Assembly: GCA_045611785.1 (NCBI GenBank)
Contig: JAZKXV010000020.1
Coordinates: forward strand, 1-46,143
Direction of reading: 5' to 3'
Source: JAFTYO01 sp045611785
GTDB taxonomy: Bacteria; Pseudomonadota; Alphaproteobacteria; RF32; CAG-239
DNA length: 46,143 bases
Below, one piece after another: positions 1-8,685 of the stretch (the stretch's first letter is position 1; the number at the start of each line of letters is the position of its first letter). The position numbers and the translations under genes are program-made. Below the pieces are notes generated by a model. The model did not search any database. It was not told the DNA's origin and saw nothing but the letters and a program-made list of their open reading frames with translations.

Positions 1-1
1 A

Positions 2-580
2 AAACTAAAACCAATTATCAAAATTGCAGACTACGATGTTTATGTCGCTCCTGGAATGTTTTTGCAAGCATCAAATCAAGGTGAAAACGCTTTAGTAAAT
101 TTGGTTATGCAATATTTAGGCGATTTAAAAGGTAACATTGCTGATTTGTTTTGCGGAATTGGAACTTTTTCATATCCGATGGCAAAAATCAAAGACAATA
201 AAATTTTAGCCGTAGATGTTAATAAAGGTCTGCTTGACGGCTTTAAAACATCTGTTAACAAACAGATGCTACATAACATTGAAATAGCTGAACGCAACTT
301 ATTTAAATATCCCCTTGAAGCTCAAGAACTTGAAAATTTTAATGCTATAGTGTTTGATCCACCAAGAGCCGGTGCATCTGCCTTGGTAAAAGAATTAGCT
401 AAAATAGAAAATTTCACAAAACTTAAAAAAATCATAGCTGTTTCTTGTAACCCACACAGTTTTATTAATGATGCAAAAACTCTACTCAATAGCGGCTACA
501 AATTAAAAAGCATCACAATGGTTGATCAATTTGTATACTCAAAACATATAGAGTTGGTTGCATTGTTTACAACAAATTAA
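2..580 (+). CDS. RumA/TrmA-family RNA m5U methyltransferase, C-terminal part (5' end outside window)
   Basis: The reading frame is open from the first bases of the window, so this is the 3' part of a longer gene. It holds the class I SAM-dependent methyltransferase domain of the TrmA/RlmC/RlmD family, which makes 5-methyluridine in tRNA or 23S rRNA. Visible motifs in order are the family's entry motif in the form PGMFLQAS, the SAM loop DLFCGIGTF, an acidic ribose-binding turn (AVDVN), DPPRAG, and VSCNP, which carries the catalytic cysteine. The missing N-terminal part would hold the TRAM or central RNA-binding domain. Which uridine it modifies cannot be told from this fragment. The family call is firm. 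The next gene starts 48 bases downstream. Confidence 0.9.
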   Translation, partial: KLKPIIKIADYDVYVAPGMFLQASNQGENALVNLVMQYLGDLKGNIADLFCGIGTFSYPMAKIKDNKILAVDVNKGLLDGFKTSVNKQMLHNIEIAERNLFKYPLEAQELENFNAIVFDPPRAGASALVKELAKIENFTKLKKIIAVSCNPHSFINDAKTLLNSGYKLKSITMVDQFVYSKHIELVALFTTN

Positions 581-628
581 ATTTTTTTGATTATGATATT
601 TAAAAATTTTATTAATAATGGAGGAAAT

Positions 629-1156
629 ATGAAGTTAGCAATATTAGCATTGAGCTTATTATTTACAGCATGTAGCTCTGATAAAGTTGATAACCACTAC
701 GTAATTAAAATCGGTCAAAATGAAACATCTTATCTTAAAAATATGAAAACTTGCCCTAAAATACATATAAAAAGGGCAGATTCAACACTGATTCAAAAGG
801 AAGGTAAAACTAAAGCTTTTGAAATTATAGCATATAATCATTCAGGATATTGTTATCTTAACAAAGACACTGGCGAACAACATGCCGTAATAACACCTGA
901 ATTCAAAATTATACGCTTAGCCAACGTAGATGTTACAGATGTTCAGTTTTCTTATTACTTAGAATCATCTGAAGGTTCATCAAATTATTCAGCTAAAAAA
1001 TCACATTTTGCTAACGTAAGCATACCTGTTGGTGCAAAAGAAATGTTGTACACTGCAGAAGCAACAGAGTTAACTATGCCGAAAGAAAGAACAAATGATG
1101 CGGATGTCTACTTCGGCCTAAATGAAGATATTTCAGATTTACAATTTAGAAAATAA
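629..1156 (+). CDS. Small predicted lipoprotein of unknown function
   Basis: A 175-residue protein. I chose the ATG at 629 because a strong GGAGG lies just upstream and because translation from there gives a clean lipoprotein signal: MK, a hydrophobic stretch, then LLFTAC with the lipidated cysteine at residue 15. An in-frame ATG at 587 would put 14 unlikely residues in front of the signal. The mature part has several Cys, Lys and Tyr residues and no domain I recognise. It sits between the RNA methyltransferase and transketolase genes, 12 bases before tkt, whose ribosome binding site overlaps its stop, so the two are probably co-transcribed. Function unknown; likely anchored to the inner or outer membrane. 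Confidence 0.75.
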   Translation: MKLAILALSLLFTACSSDKVDNHYVIKIGQNETSYLKNMKTCPKIHIKRADSTLIQKEGKTKAFEIIAYNHSGYCYLNKDTGEQHAVITPEFKIIRLANVDVTDVQFSYYLESSEGSSNYSAKKSHFANVSIPVGAKEMLYTAEATELTMPKERTNDADVYFGLNEDISDLQFRK

Positions 1157-1168
1157 AGGAGATTATTA

Positions 1169-3133
1169 ATGCAAAATTACACAACCATGGCTAACGCTAT
1201 CAGATTCTTAAGTGCTGATGCAATAGATAAAGCAAATTCAGGACACCCCGGAATGCCTCTTGGTATGGCAGATGTTGCTACAGTTTTATTTTCTAAATTT
1301 ATCAAATTAGACCCTAAAAACCCACATTGGTTTGATAAAGACCGCTTTGTTTTATCTGCCGGACACGGATCAATGTTAATGTATTCTTTGTTATATTTGC
1401 TCGGTTATGAAGACATATCAATCGACGATATTAAAAACTTCCGTCAATTAGGAGCAAAAACAGCAGGACACCCTGAATATGGTCATTTAGCCGGCATTGA
1501 TATGACAACCGGACCATTGGGTCAAGGCATTTCATCTGCTGTCGGTATGGCTCTGGCTGAACGTATTATAAATGCAAAATTTGGCGATAAATTATGCAAC
1601 CATTATACCTACGTAATAAATGGCGATGGATGCTTAATGGAAGGCATTTCACAAGAAGCTGCTGAGCTTGCCGGACACTTAAAATTAAATAAGTTAATCG
1701 TTTTATGGGACAACAATAATATCACCATTGATGGCACTGTAGATAAAGCAAGTTCAACAAATCAACTTGCACGTTTTTCAGCAATGGGTTGGAACACTAT
1801 GGAAATTGATGGCCATAATTATGAGCAAATCGAAAATGCAATTAAAACTGCTCAAACTTCCAACAAACCTACTATCATTTCTTGCAAAACAAAAATCGGT
1901 TTTGGCTCTCCTAACAAAAGCGGAACATCAAAATGCCATGGTTCTCCTTTAGGCGAACAAGAAACAAATGCAATGCGTGATGCATTAAACTGGAACCATG
2001 CTCCTTTTGAAGTTCCTGCAGAAGTATTAAAAATGTGGAGAAATGCGGGTTTACGTTCCGCAAAAGAATTTGAAACCTGGAACACAAACGCAACTAATGC
2101 CGGAACAGATTTTATAAACTTTATTACCAACACGCTCCCTACTGATTGGAATAATGAACTGAACTTATTAAAACAAGAAGCTATTCAAAATAAAACAAAA
2201 GTTGCAACTCGTAAAGCATCTCAAATGTGTATAGAAAAAATTATTGATGCTATTCCTCAACTTATTGGTGGATCTGCTGACTTAGCAGCATCAAACTTAA
2301 CAAGTGTAGCAAATTCTAAAACTGTTACAGAAAAAGATTATAACGGAAACAATATCATGTATGGTATCAGAGAACATGCTATGGCTGCCATCATGAACGG
2401 AATGTCATTACATGGAGGAATTATTCCTTTTGGCGGCACATTCTTCGTGTTCTCCGATTATATGCGTCCATCTATGCGTTTAGCTGCCCTAATGGGAATT
2501 CGCTCAATATACGTCTTAACACACGATTCGATAGGTGTTGGAGAAGATGGTCCTACACACCAACCTATTGAGCACTTAGCTTCTTACAGAGCTATGCCAA
2601 ATATTTTAACTTTCAGACCTTGCGACGTTGTTGAAACAGCTGAAGCGTGGGAAATTGCATTAACAACCGAAAATGCGCCTAGTATTTTAGCTTTAACACG
2701 CCAAAACTTACCTTTATTAAGGGAAAGTGCTGAACAAAATTTAACAGCGAAAGGTGGTTATGTAATATCCGACGTAGCAGAAGGAAAAACTCGCCAAGCA
2801 ACAATTATTGCAACAGGATCTGAAGTTTCATTAGCTGTTGAGGCTCAAAAAGTTTTACAAGAAAAAGGCATTGAAGTTGCTGTAGTTTCTATGCCATGCA
2901 CAGAACTTTTTGATAAACAAACACCTCAATATCAAGATGAAGTTTTAGGTAATTGCCCAAGACTTGCTTTAGAAGCTGCATCAAAATTTGGTTGGGAAAA
3001 ATATACCGGTCTAAGAGGTGATATTATCGGAATGGATGGTTTCGGAGCTTCGGGTCCTGCAGATAAGTTATTTGAATATTTCGGCATCACTCTCGATGAA
3101 GTTGTAGAAAGTGTTGAGAACTTAACCAAATAA
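1169..3133 (+). CDS. tkt: Transketolase
   Basis: Thiamine-diphosphate enzyme of the non-oxidative pentose phosphate pathway that moves two-carbon ketol units between sugar phosphates. At 654 residues it has the full family length. Motifs: SGHPGMPLG near residue 24, AGHGSMLMY near 64, the ThDP/Mg site GDGCLMEG at about 152-159 followed by the WDNNNITIDG segment, and the pyrimidine-domain signature GVGEDGPTHQPIEH in the middle of the protein. AAAGGAGA overlaps the stop of the preceding lipoprotein gene and positions the ATG. A hairpin plus T-run terminator follows. With rpiB elsewhere in the window, this gives two non-oxidative pentose phosphate enzymes on one contig. Confidence 0.97.
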   Translation: MQNYTTMANAIRFLSADAIDKANSGHPGMPLGMADVATVLFSKFIKLDPKNPHWFDKDRFVLSAGHGSMLMYSLLYLLGYEDISIDDIKNFRQLGAKTAGHPEYGHLAGIDMTTGPLGQGISSAVGMALAERIINAKFGDKLCNHYTYVINGDGCLMEGISQEAAELAGHLKLNKLIVLWDNNNITIDGTVDKASSTNQLARFSAMGWNTMEIDGHNYEQIENAIKTAQTSNKPTIISCKTKIGFGSPNKSGTSKCHGSPLGEQETNAMRDALNWNHAPFEVPAEVLKMWRNAGLRSAKEFETWNTNATNAGTDFINFITNTLPTDWNNELNLLKQEAIQNKTKVATRKASQMCIEKIIDAIPQLIGGSADLAASNLTSVANSKTVTEKDYNGNNIMYGIREHAMAAIMNGMSLHGGIIPFGGTFFVFSDYMRPSMRLAALMGIRSIYVLTHDSIGVGEDGPTHQPIEHLASYRAMPNILTFRPCDVVETAEAWEIALTTENAPSILALTRQNLPLLRESAEQNLTAKGGYVISDVAEGKTRQATIIATGSEVSLAVEAQKVLQEKGIEVAVVSMPCTELFDKQTPQYQDEVLGNCPRLALEAASKFGWEKYTGLRGDIIGMDGFGASGPADKLFEYFGITLDEVVESVENLTK

Positions 3134-3150
3134 TATTTTACAAGATTAAT

Positions 3151-3181
3151 AAAAAACGCATTGAAATCAATGCGTTTTTTA
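3151..3181 (+). terminator. Rho-independent terminator after tkt
   Basis: A short perfect stem (CGCATTG / CAATGCG) with A-rich sequence on its left side and a run of six T on its right side, 17 bases after the tkt stop. It is symmetrical enough to work in both directions. Confidence 0.85.
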
Positions 3182-3202
3182 TTACCCAAATTGCTTGCTA
3201 AT

Positions 3203-3236
3203 ATAAAAAATAAAGCGACTTTCAGTCGCTTTATTT
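3203..3236 (-). terminator. Rho-independent terminator of the gatC-to-kinase operon
   Basis: A 13-bp stem (AAATAAAGCGACT / AGTCGCTTTATTT) with a 3-base loop. On the minus strand it is followed by a T-rich tract. It lies 26 bases beyond the histidine kinase stop and faces the tkt terminator, closing the long minus-strand operon. Confidence 0.85.
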
Positions 3237-3261
3237 AAATACATACTTTCGTATATGAGAA

Positions 3262-4617
3262 TTATAAGGGAATACTAATGAGTACCCTCAAGCCTCCCAT
3301 ATCACTATCAGCAAGCTCAATTTTTCCGCCGTGAGAAACAATTATATCTCTAGCAATTGATAAGCCTAATCCTACGCCGCCTGTTTCTTTATTTCGAGAA
3401 CCTTCAATGCGATAAAACGCCTTAAATACTTCTTCTCTTTTATCTTCAGGAATTCCCGGACCATCATCATCAACCCTGATTTCCATCTTGCTATTATTGC
3501 TTTCTAAACCAACGGAAACTGTTTTACCATAATAAAAAGCATTAGCAATAATGTTTGTAACAGCTCTTTTCAAAGCTTGTTCACGACCCTGAATTGCACT
3601 GACCTGATCATTAGTAGTATAACGTATCATTGTTTTAGAATTTCGGAACTTGTTCAAAATACTTAATATCATTTCATTCATATCAACAAAGCTGTTTACT
3701 TCTCCACCTTCGCCGCTGACAAATGCTAAATAGCCATCAAGCATTTTTTCCATTTCCGTAATATCTTCAATAAACTCTTTGTTATCTTCATTTTTCGGAA
3801 GCATTGCTAATTGGAGTTTCATTCTGGTAAGAGGAGTTCTTAAATCATGAGAAACGCCTGCAAGCATCTGAGTTCTTTCTGAAATTTGTCTGTGAATACG
3901 CTCTTTCATCTTAGTAAAAGCAATGCCGGCTTTTCTAACCTCAGAAGAACCGTAAGGCTTAAATGGAGTGTCAATACCTTTACCAAAATCTTCTGCAGCT
4001 TCTGCCAACTGTTTAATAGAACGTGCTTGTGTACGCAAAAACAATGAAGAAACAATGAACAGCAACAAAGAAGTTCCAACCATCCATGCAATAAATCCAA
4101 ACAATGAAGATGAGAAAATATTTTTAGTTGGTGCTGTAAATTTAAATAAACCATCTTTTGTATCAACAAGTGCAATCAAAGTAGAAGAGCCCTCAGGTAA
4201 ATAAAGATGTGTTACCGCATCAGGAAAATCACTTCTTAAAGATTTTTCAAAAAATCCAGTAACAATATTATTATTTTGAGAGGTTCTATTCATTTCTGAA
4301 TGCTTAACATCATTGTTAAAAAACTCCACATCAATTTCATATAAATTTTTAGCCAATTGCTTAATATTATCAAATTCACTATAATCTTGTTGAGCTAACT
4401 GAACAACAAATGCCATATTTGAGCTTAAATTATCAGAGAGTTTTTTACCTACTTTACCCCAACTGCCGCTAAAATATGCAATAACAGATACAATCTGTAC
4501 TACAATCAGCGGAATAATAATCAAAAGCATTGTTCTGAAAAAAAGTGTTTTAGGAAGCAATTTTAACTTCAGATATCGCATTGGCGCTTCCATTTTTTTG
4601 GGAAATTTAATATGCAT
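3262..4617 (-). CDS. EnvZ-like membrane sensor histidine kinase
   Basis: A 451-residue kinase with transmembrane segments near residues 28-50 and 173-195 enclosing a periplasmic sensor region of about 120 residues, then a HAMP linker. The HisKA motif GVSHDLRTPLTRMK puts the phospho-accepting His at residue 257. The ATP-binding domain has the N box (IIANAFYYG, about 356-364), G1 box (DDGPGIP, about 384-390) and G2 box (GGVGLGLS, about 413-420). This is the EnvZ-type layout. AGGAGA precedes the ATG at 4617. It lies 19 bases after the response regulator and is surely its partner. The signal sensed is not visible from sequence. Confidence 0.93.
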   Translation of the reverse strand: MHIKFPKKMEAPMRYLKLKLLPKTLFFRTMLLIIIPLIVVQIVSVIAYFSGSWGKVGKKLSDNLSSNMAFVVQLAQQDYSEFDNIKQLAKNLYEIDVEFFNNDVKHSEMNRTSQNNNIVTGFFEKSLRSDFPDAVTHLYLPEGSSTLIALVDTKDGLFKFTAPTKNIFSSSLFGFIAWMVGTSLLLFIVSSLFLRTQARSIKQLAEAAEDFGKGIDTPFKPYGSSEVRKAGIAFTKMKERIHRQISERTQMLAGVSHDLRTPLTRMKLQLAMLPKNEDNKEFIEDITEMEKMLDGYLAFVSGEGGEVNSFVDMNEMILSILNKFRNSKTMIRYTTNDQVSAIQGREQALKRAVTNIIANAFYYGKTVSVGLESNNSKMEIRVDDDGPGIPEDKREEVFKAFYRIEGSRNKETGGVGLGLSIARDIIVSHGGKIELADSDMGGLRVLISIPL

Positions 4618-4636
4618 ATTTTTCTCCTAATTAATT

Positions 4637-5326
4637 TTATTCCGGTAAAAGCATATATCCCTTACCACGAATGGTTTGTAAATATCTAGGATTCTTTGAA
4701 TCCTTTTCAATCTTTTTTCTTAATCTGGTAATTTGCACATCTATAGATCGTGGACTTTGACCTGAACCCAATATATCAGCCAATTTTTCACGAGTAAAGA
4801 TTTGCCCCGGTTTTTGACTTAAAACATTTAACAACATTTGTTCAACAGGAGTTATATGAACAATTGAGCCTTGTTTTGTTGTAAGTTCTTTTTTAATAAT
4901 GTCATATAAGCATAAGCCTAAATTTAGAGGTGTATTACCATCTGTTTTTTCAATGGGAGCTCTTTTTAATATATTTTTTATTCTCAATATTAACTCAACC
5001 GGTTCAAATGGTTTAGGCAAATAATCGTCAGCGCCTGATTCTAAACCAAGAATTCTATCAGCTGTTTCACCCATTGCCGTAAGCATAATAACCGGCACAT
5101 TGTTTTCTAAGCGTAATGCTTTTAAAAACTCTATTCCGCTAACATTTGGCATCATAACATCAACAATAAGCAAATCAAATTTATATTGGTCAAGAAATTC
5201 CATTGCATCATGTGCATCTTTTGCACCTGAAACAGCAAATCCCTGCTCGCGCAAAAAACGCTCGAGCAGGTTTCTTAATCTGTTGTCATCGTCAACAACT
5301 AAAATATGTTGTTTATCTTTTTCCAT
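4637..5326 (-). CDS. OmpR-family response regulator
   Basis: A 229-residue DNA-binding regulator. The N-terminal receiver domain has the acidic pocket (VVDDD, residues 10-14), the phosphorylated Asp at about 56 (LIVDVMMP), Thr at 83 (MLTAMGE) and Lys at 105 (YLPKPFEP). The C-terminal half is a winged helix of the OmpR/PhoB type, ending in RSIDVQITRLRKKIE and RYLQTIRGKGYMLLP. Its ATG overlaps the TAA of pgsA by one base (TAATG on the minus strand), so translation is coupled to the phospholipid gene. It is followed directly by its histidine kinase. Envelope stress or membrane composition would be a natural input given the pgsA neighbour, but that is inference. Confidence 0.94.
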   Translation of the reverse strand: MEKDKQHILVVDDDNRLRNLLERFLREQGFAVSGAKDAHDAMEFLDQYKFDLLIVDVMMPNVSGIEFLKALRLENNVPVIMLTAMGETADRILGLESGADDYLPKPFEPVELILRIKNILKRAPIEKTDGNTPLNLGLCLYDIIKKELTTKQGSIVHITPVEQMLLNVLSQKPGQIFTREKLADILGSGQSPRSIDVQITRLRKKIEKDSKNPRYLQTIRGKGYMLLPE

Positions 5327-6024
5327 TATTTCTTAAGATCTTTTTTTACCGTTTTTTTTGCAGTCTTTTTTGTTTTTGAGACTGCTTTTTTAGCCTTTGA
5401 ATTTGTTTTCTTTGCTGTTTTTTTAGCTTCAGCAGGCTTTGCAACTACAATTTTTGCTTCAACCGTTTTTGCTTTTTCTAAAGACTTCACATAATCAACA
5501 CTTTTTTGAAAATATTGATATCCGGTAATAAAGGTTAAAACACCTGCAACCCAGAGCAAAAATTCACCAATATATTGCCATATCCACAAGCCGTTAAAGA
5601 GCATCATTGCCAATGCAGCCATTTGGAAAGTTGTTTTCCATTTTGCTAAACGAGTAACAGGTAATCCGACATTAACTTCACGCAAAAATTCACGTAAGCC
5701 TGAAACTAAAATTTCTCTACACAAAATTACAAACACAGGAATATAGCTGAGTTTTGACCACATCATATCAGGTTTCACCAAAATAACAACCAATGCAGAA
5801 GCCACTAAAAGCTTATCAGCGATAGGGTCAAGCAAACGACCGAAGGCTGATGTTTGGTTGCGAGATCTGGCTAAATAACCATCAAAGTAATCAGTAACTG
5901 CGGCAGCAATAAACAATATCCCAATAAACATTGTCCATGCAAATGAATTGATATACAAAGATAAAAATATAACCGGAATTACGAAAATTCTGGAAATTGT
6001 TAAAATATTAGGCAAATTATACAC
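5326..6024 (-). CDS. pgsA: CDP-diacylglycerol--glycerol-3-phosphate 3-phosphatidyltransferase with lysine-rich tail
   Basis: Integral membrane enzyme that makes phosphatidylglycerol phosphate, the first committed step to phosphatidylglycerol and cardiolipin. The CDP-alcohol phosphotransferase signature D-x2-DG-x2-AR-x8-G-x3-D-x3-D is perfect: D45, D48, G49, A52, R53, G62, D66, D70. Hydrophobic segments cover most of residues 5-170. From about residue 184 there is a hydrophilic tail of some 48 residues made mostly of Lys, Ala, Thr and Val, ending TAKKTVKKDLKK, which ordinary PgsA proteins lack. It follows uvrC by 60 bases and overlaps the response regulator start by one base. uvrC-pgsA adjacency is also found in Escherichia coli. 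Confidence 0.93.
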   Translation of the reverse strand: MYNLPNILTISRIFVIPVIFLSLYINSFAWTMFIGILFIAAAVTDYFDGYLARSRNQTSAFGRLLDPIADKLLVASALVVILVKPDMMWSKLSYIPVFVILCREILVSGLREFLREVNVGLPVTRLAKWKTTFQMAALAMMLFNGLWIWQYIGEFLLWVAGVLTFITGYQYFQKSVDYVKSLEKAKTVEAKIVVAKPAEAKKTAKKTNSKAKKAVSKTKKTAKKTVKKDLKK

Positions 6025-6084
6025 GAATTATCCCCTTTAATAGTAATTATTTTTTCAAACTAAAGTAATCATAAAACAAAAAAA

Positions 6085-7890
6085 TCATTTATGGAAGTAA
6101 TTATAAATTTTTTCAGCCGTTTTTTTACTTATTCCATTTACTTTCAACAAATCATCAATTCCTGCGCCGGCAATTCTATCAACTGAACCGAAAAACATTA
6201 ATAAATCGCGTTTTCTTTTTGCCCCGACACCCTCAACTTCATCAAGTCTTGATTTTAAAACAGACTTAGAGCGTTTTTTTCTATGCGAACCAATAGCAAA
6301 TCTATGCGCTTCATCTCGTAAATTTTGCAAATAAAAAGCCAAAGCAGATCTATAATCTAACGCAAAGCTATCTTGTCCTTTGATATGATAAAGTTCTTTT
6401 CCTGCATTTCTATCAACACCTTTTGAAATTGCAATAATTGTTATACCTTCTAAATCATAGCTCTGCAAAACATCATGTACGGCATTTAGCTGGCCTCTTC
6501 CGCCATCAATTAAAATAATATCAGGTTTATTTTGTTCTGTTAATTTATCAAATCTTCTTTTTAATACCTCTTTCATCATTGCAAAATCATCATTGGTAAT
6601 TTCATCATTTTTGATATTAAAAATGCGGTAAGATTTTTTATCAAAACCTTCCTTATTTGCAACCACCATTGCTCCAATCGCATAAGAACCTTGTATATGC
6701 GAGTTATCATAAATTTCTATTCGATCCGGAATTTTTCTTAAATTAAAAACATCCTTAAATTTTGCCAAATTTTCTTTTATAGAAGAGTTTAATGCAATTT
6801 TTCTATCTATTGCTTCTAATGCATTTGTATTTGCTCTCTTAACCAAATTAGCTTTATCACCCTTTAAAGGTATCAACATTTTTGTTTTTAATGCAGTTTC
6901 CAAAAAGTCTGTGTTTTCAATTTGAAAAGGAATATATAACTCTTTCGGAACTAGATTTTCAGAATAAAACTCACTTATAAAAGCTTCTAATATTTCAGCA
7001 TCCGTATAGCCTTCAGTCTGCTTAGGAAAATATGCCACATTACCACAATTTTGACCATTTCTGATAATAAACAGTTCAATACAAACAACTCCGTTTTTGC
7101 TAGAAAAACCCAACACATCTGCTGATTTTATATCGGCATATTCAACATTTTTCCCACTCTGAACCATAGTTATGGCTCTTATTCTGTCTCGCAAAATTAA
7201 TGCTTGCTCATAATCCGTATTATCACTGGCCTGTTGCATTTTACGTGTTAAATCTTCAATAATTTCCGATTTTTTTCCTTCCAAAAATTCTATCGCATCT
7301 TTTACTGATTTTTGATAATCTTGTTTTGAAATTTTATTGACGCAAGGAGCTGAACATTTTTTTATTTGATATAACAAACATGGCCTTTGACGATTGCAAA
7401 AAATACTATCTCTACATGACCGAAGCAAAAAAGCTTTTTGAATAAAATCTAAAGTTTCATTTACGGCATTAGCACTTGCAAAGGGGCCAAAATATTTACA
7501 TTTATCATTCCTTTTCCCCCTAAACTTTCTTAATGCAGGATATTCATCTCTCATATCAATTGACAATGATGGAAAAGATTTATCATCTTTGAGCAACACA
7601 TTAAATCTGGGAGAAAATTGTTTTATTAATTCATTTTCCAGCAAGAGAGCTTTTGCCTCGTTTTCTACAACAATAAATTCCATAGAATCAACTTCTGCGA
7701 CCATCATTTTAAGTCTGGTTGGCAGCTTATCAAAATGAGTGTATGCAATTATTCTGTTTTTAATATTTTTGGCTTTTCCGACATATAATATTTCTCCGGT
7801 TTTACTTATCATACGATAAACCCCAGCTTCTGATGGTGCTATTTTTACATTATTTTGTAAAACATCAAGACCGCGATTTATATCAGCCAT
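6085..7890 (-). CDS. uvrC: UvrABC excinuclease subunit C
   Basis: Endonuclease of nucleotide excision repair that cuts on both sides of the lesion in the UvrB-DNA complex. At 601 residues it is full length. The N-terminal GIY-YIG nuclease shows GVY at 23-25, YVGKAKNIKNR at 36-46 and the expected conserved Arg. A cysteine cluster near residue 160-185 (SCRDSIFCNRQRPC, then CSAPC) is typical of UvrC. The UVR motif (DYEQALILRDRI) follows, then the RNase H-like nuclease (EIYDNSHIQG, IILIDGGRGQLN) and a C-terminal helix-hairpin-helix. It sits 9 bases after the ZIP transporter gene and ends in TGA. Confidence 0.96.
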   Translation of the reverse strand: MADINRGLDVLQNNVKIAPSEAGVYRMISKTGEILYVGKAKNIKNRIIAYTHFDKLPTRLKMMVAEVDSMEFIVVENEAKALLLENELIKQFSPRFNVLLKDDKSFPSLSIDMRDEYPALRKFRGKRNDKCKYFGPFASANAVNETLDFIQKAFLLRSCRDSIFCNRQRPCLLYQIKKCSAPCVNKISKQDYQKSVKDAIEFLEGKKSEIIEDLTRKMQQASDNTDYEQALILRDRIRAITMVQSGKNVEYADIKSADVLGFSSKNGVVCIELFIIRNGQNCGNVAYFPKQTEGYTDAEILEAFISEFYSENLVPKELYIPFQIENTDFLETALKTKMLIPLKGDKANLVKRANTNALEAIDRKIALNSSIKENLAKFKDVFNLRKIPDRIEIYDNSHIQGSYAIGAMVVANKEGFDKKSYRIFNIKNDEITNDDFAMMKEVLKRRFDKLTEQNKPDIILIDGGRGQLNAVHDVLQSYDLEGITIIAISKGVDRNAGKELYHIKGQDSFALDYRSALAFYLQNLRDEAHRFAIGSHRKKRSKSVLKSRLDEVEGVGAKRKRDLLMFFGSVDRIAGAGIDDLLKVNGISKKTAEKIYNYFHK

Positions 7891-7899
7891 TTATGCTCC

Positions 7900-8685
7900 T
7901 TAATGCAAAACCATAAAGATATATGTCATAAATATAAAACCTCCAAACACTGCTGCAGCAGATTTATCCGTTTTTCTAACGCCATATGTTTCAGGTAAAA
8001 TTTCATTTATAACTACAAACATCAAAGTTCCGCCGGCCATAGCCATTGCAGAAGGAATTATATACGGATGTATATCTGTTAACATAACACCCACAAGAGC
8101 CCCTATCGGTTGGAGCATTCCCATCATAAGTGCTATAAAAGCAGCTTTAATTTTAGTTTTTCCGGCACCATACAAGGCTATTGCCATAATCAAACCCTCA
8201 GGTACATTATGTATAGCGATACCCATAACCAAACTCAATGGATTTAATAAATCATGCGCACTATAGGCAACCCCCACTGCCAAGCCTTCTGGAAGTTTAT
8301 GCAAAGATATCGCAATAATAAAAAGCCATGCCTTTTTTAAATCAAATAAAGGCCCATGATGTCCCATATTATTATGTTCGTGTGGCAATAAATCATTTAA
8401 TAACCAAACCAATACAACACCGAAAAAAACAGCCCCGCAATAGTGCAAAGCCCCCACATATGAATTAGAATTTAAATGCACAATTTCATGCATTGCAGGC
8501 GCCAAAAGAGCAAATACAGAAGCAGATAACATAACTCCTGCTGCAATATTTAGCATCATATTAATATTTTCTTTTGAATATTTTTTCTTCAAAAAAATAC
8601 AACATCCTCCGATACCGGTAAATATTCCGGCTATCAGAGAAGCTAAAACAGCATTAAGAAATATGGAGCTGTTAGATAACAACAT
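7900..8685 (-). CDS. ZIP-family divalent metal transporter
   Basis: A polytopic inner-membrane protein with about eight hydrophobic segments, of the ZIP/GufA family that imports zinc or related metals. Diagnostic motifs are HKLPEGLAVG in TM4 and HNVPEGLIMAIALYGAGK in TM5, which form the metal site. A His-rich loop (LPHEHNNMGHHG) lies before TM4. I chose the ATG at 8685: AAGG is well spaced for it, whereas the in-frame ATG at 8694 directly abuts that site. The start overlaps the end of the nucleoside-hydrolase-like gene by 14 bases, indicating coupling. Metal specificity cannot be read from the sequence. Confidence 0.9.
   Translation of the reverse strand: MLLSNSSIFLNAVLASLIAGIFTGIGGCCIFLKKKYSKENINMMLNIAAGVMLSASVFALLAPAMHEIVHLNSNSYVGALHYCGAVFFGVVLVWLLNDLLPHEHNNMGHHGPLFDLKKAWLFIIAISLHKLPEGLAVGVAYSAHDLLNPLSLVMGIAIHNVPEGLIMAIALYGAGKTKIKAAFIALMMGMLQPIGALVGVMLTDIHPYIIPSAMAMAGGTLMFVVINEILPETYGVRKTDKSAAAVFGGFIFMTYIFMVLH

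Noticed and set aside
5100..5494. Phe-rich plus-strand frames opposite the response regulator and PgsA tail
   Set aside because: The Phe runs are the complement of Lys codons in the PgsA tail; there are no translation signals.
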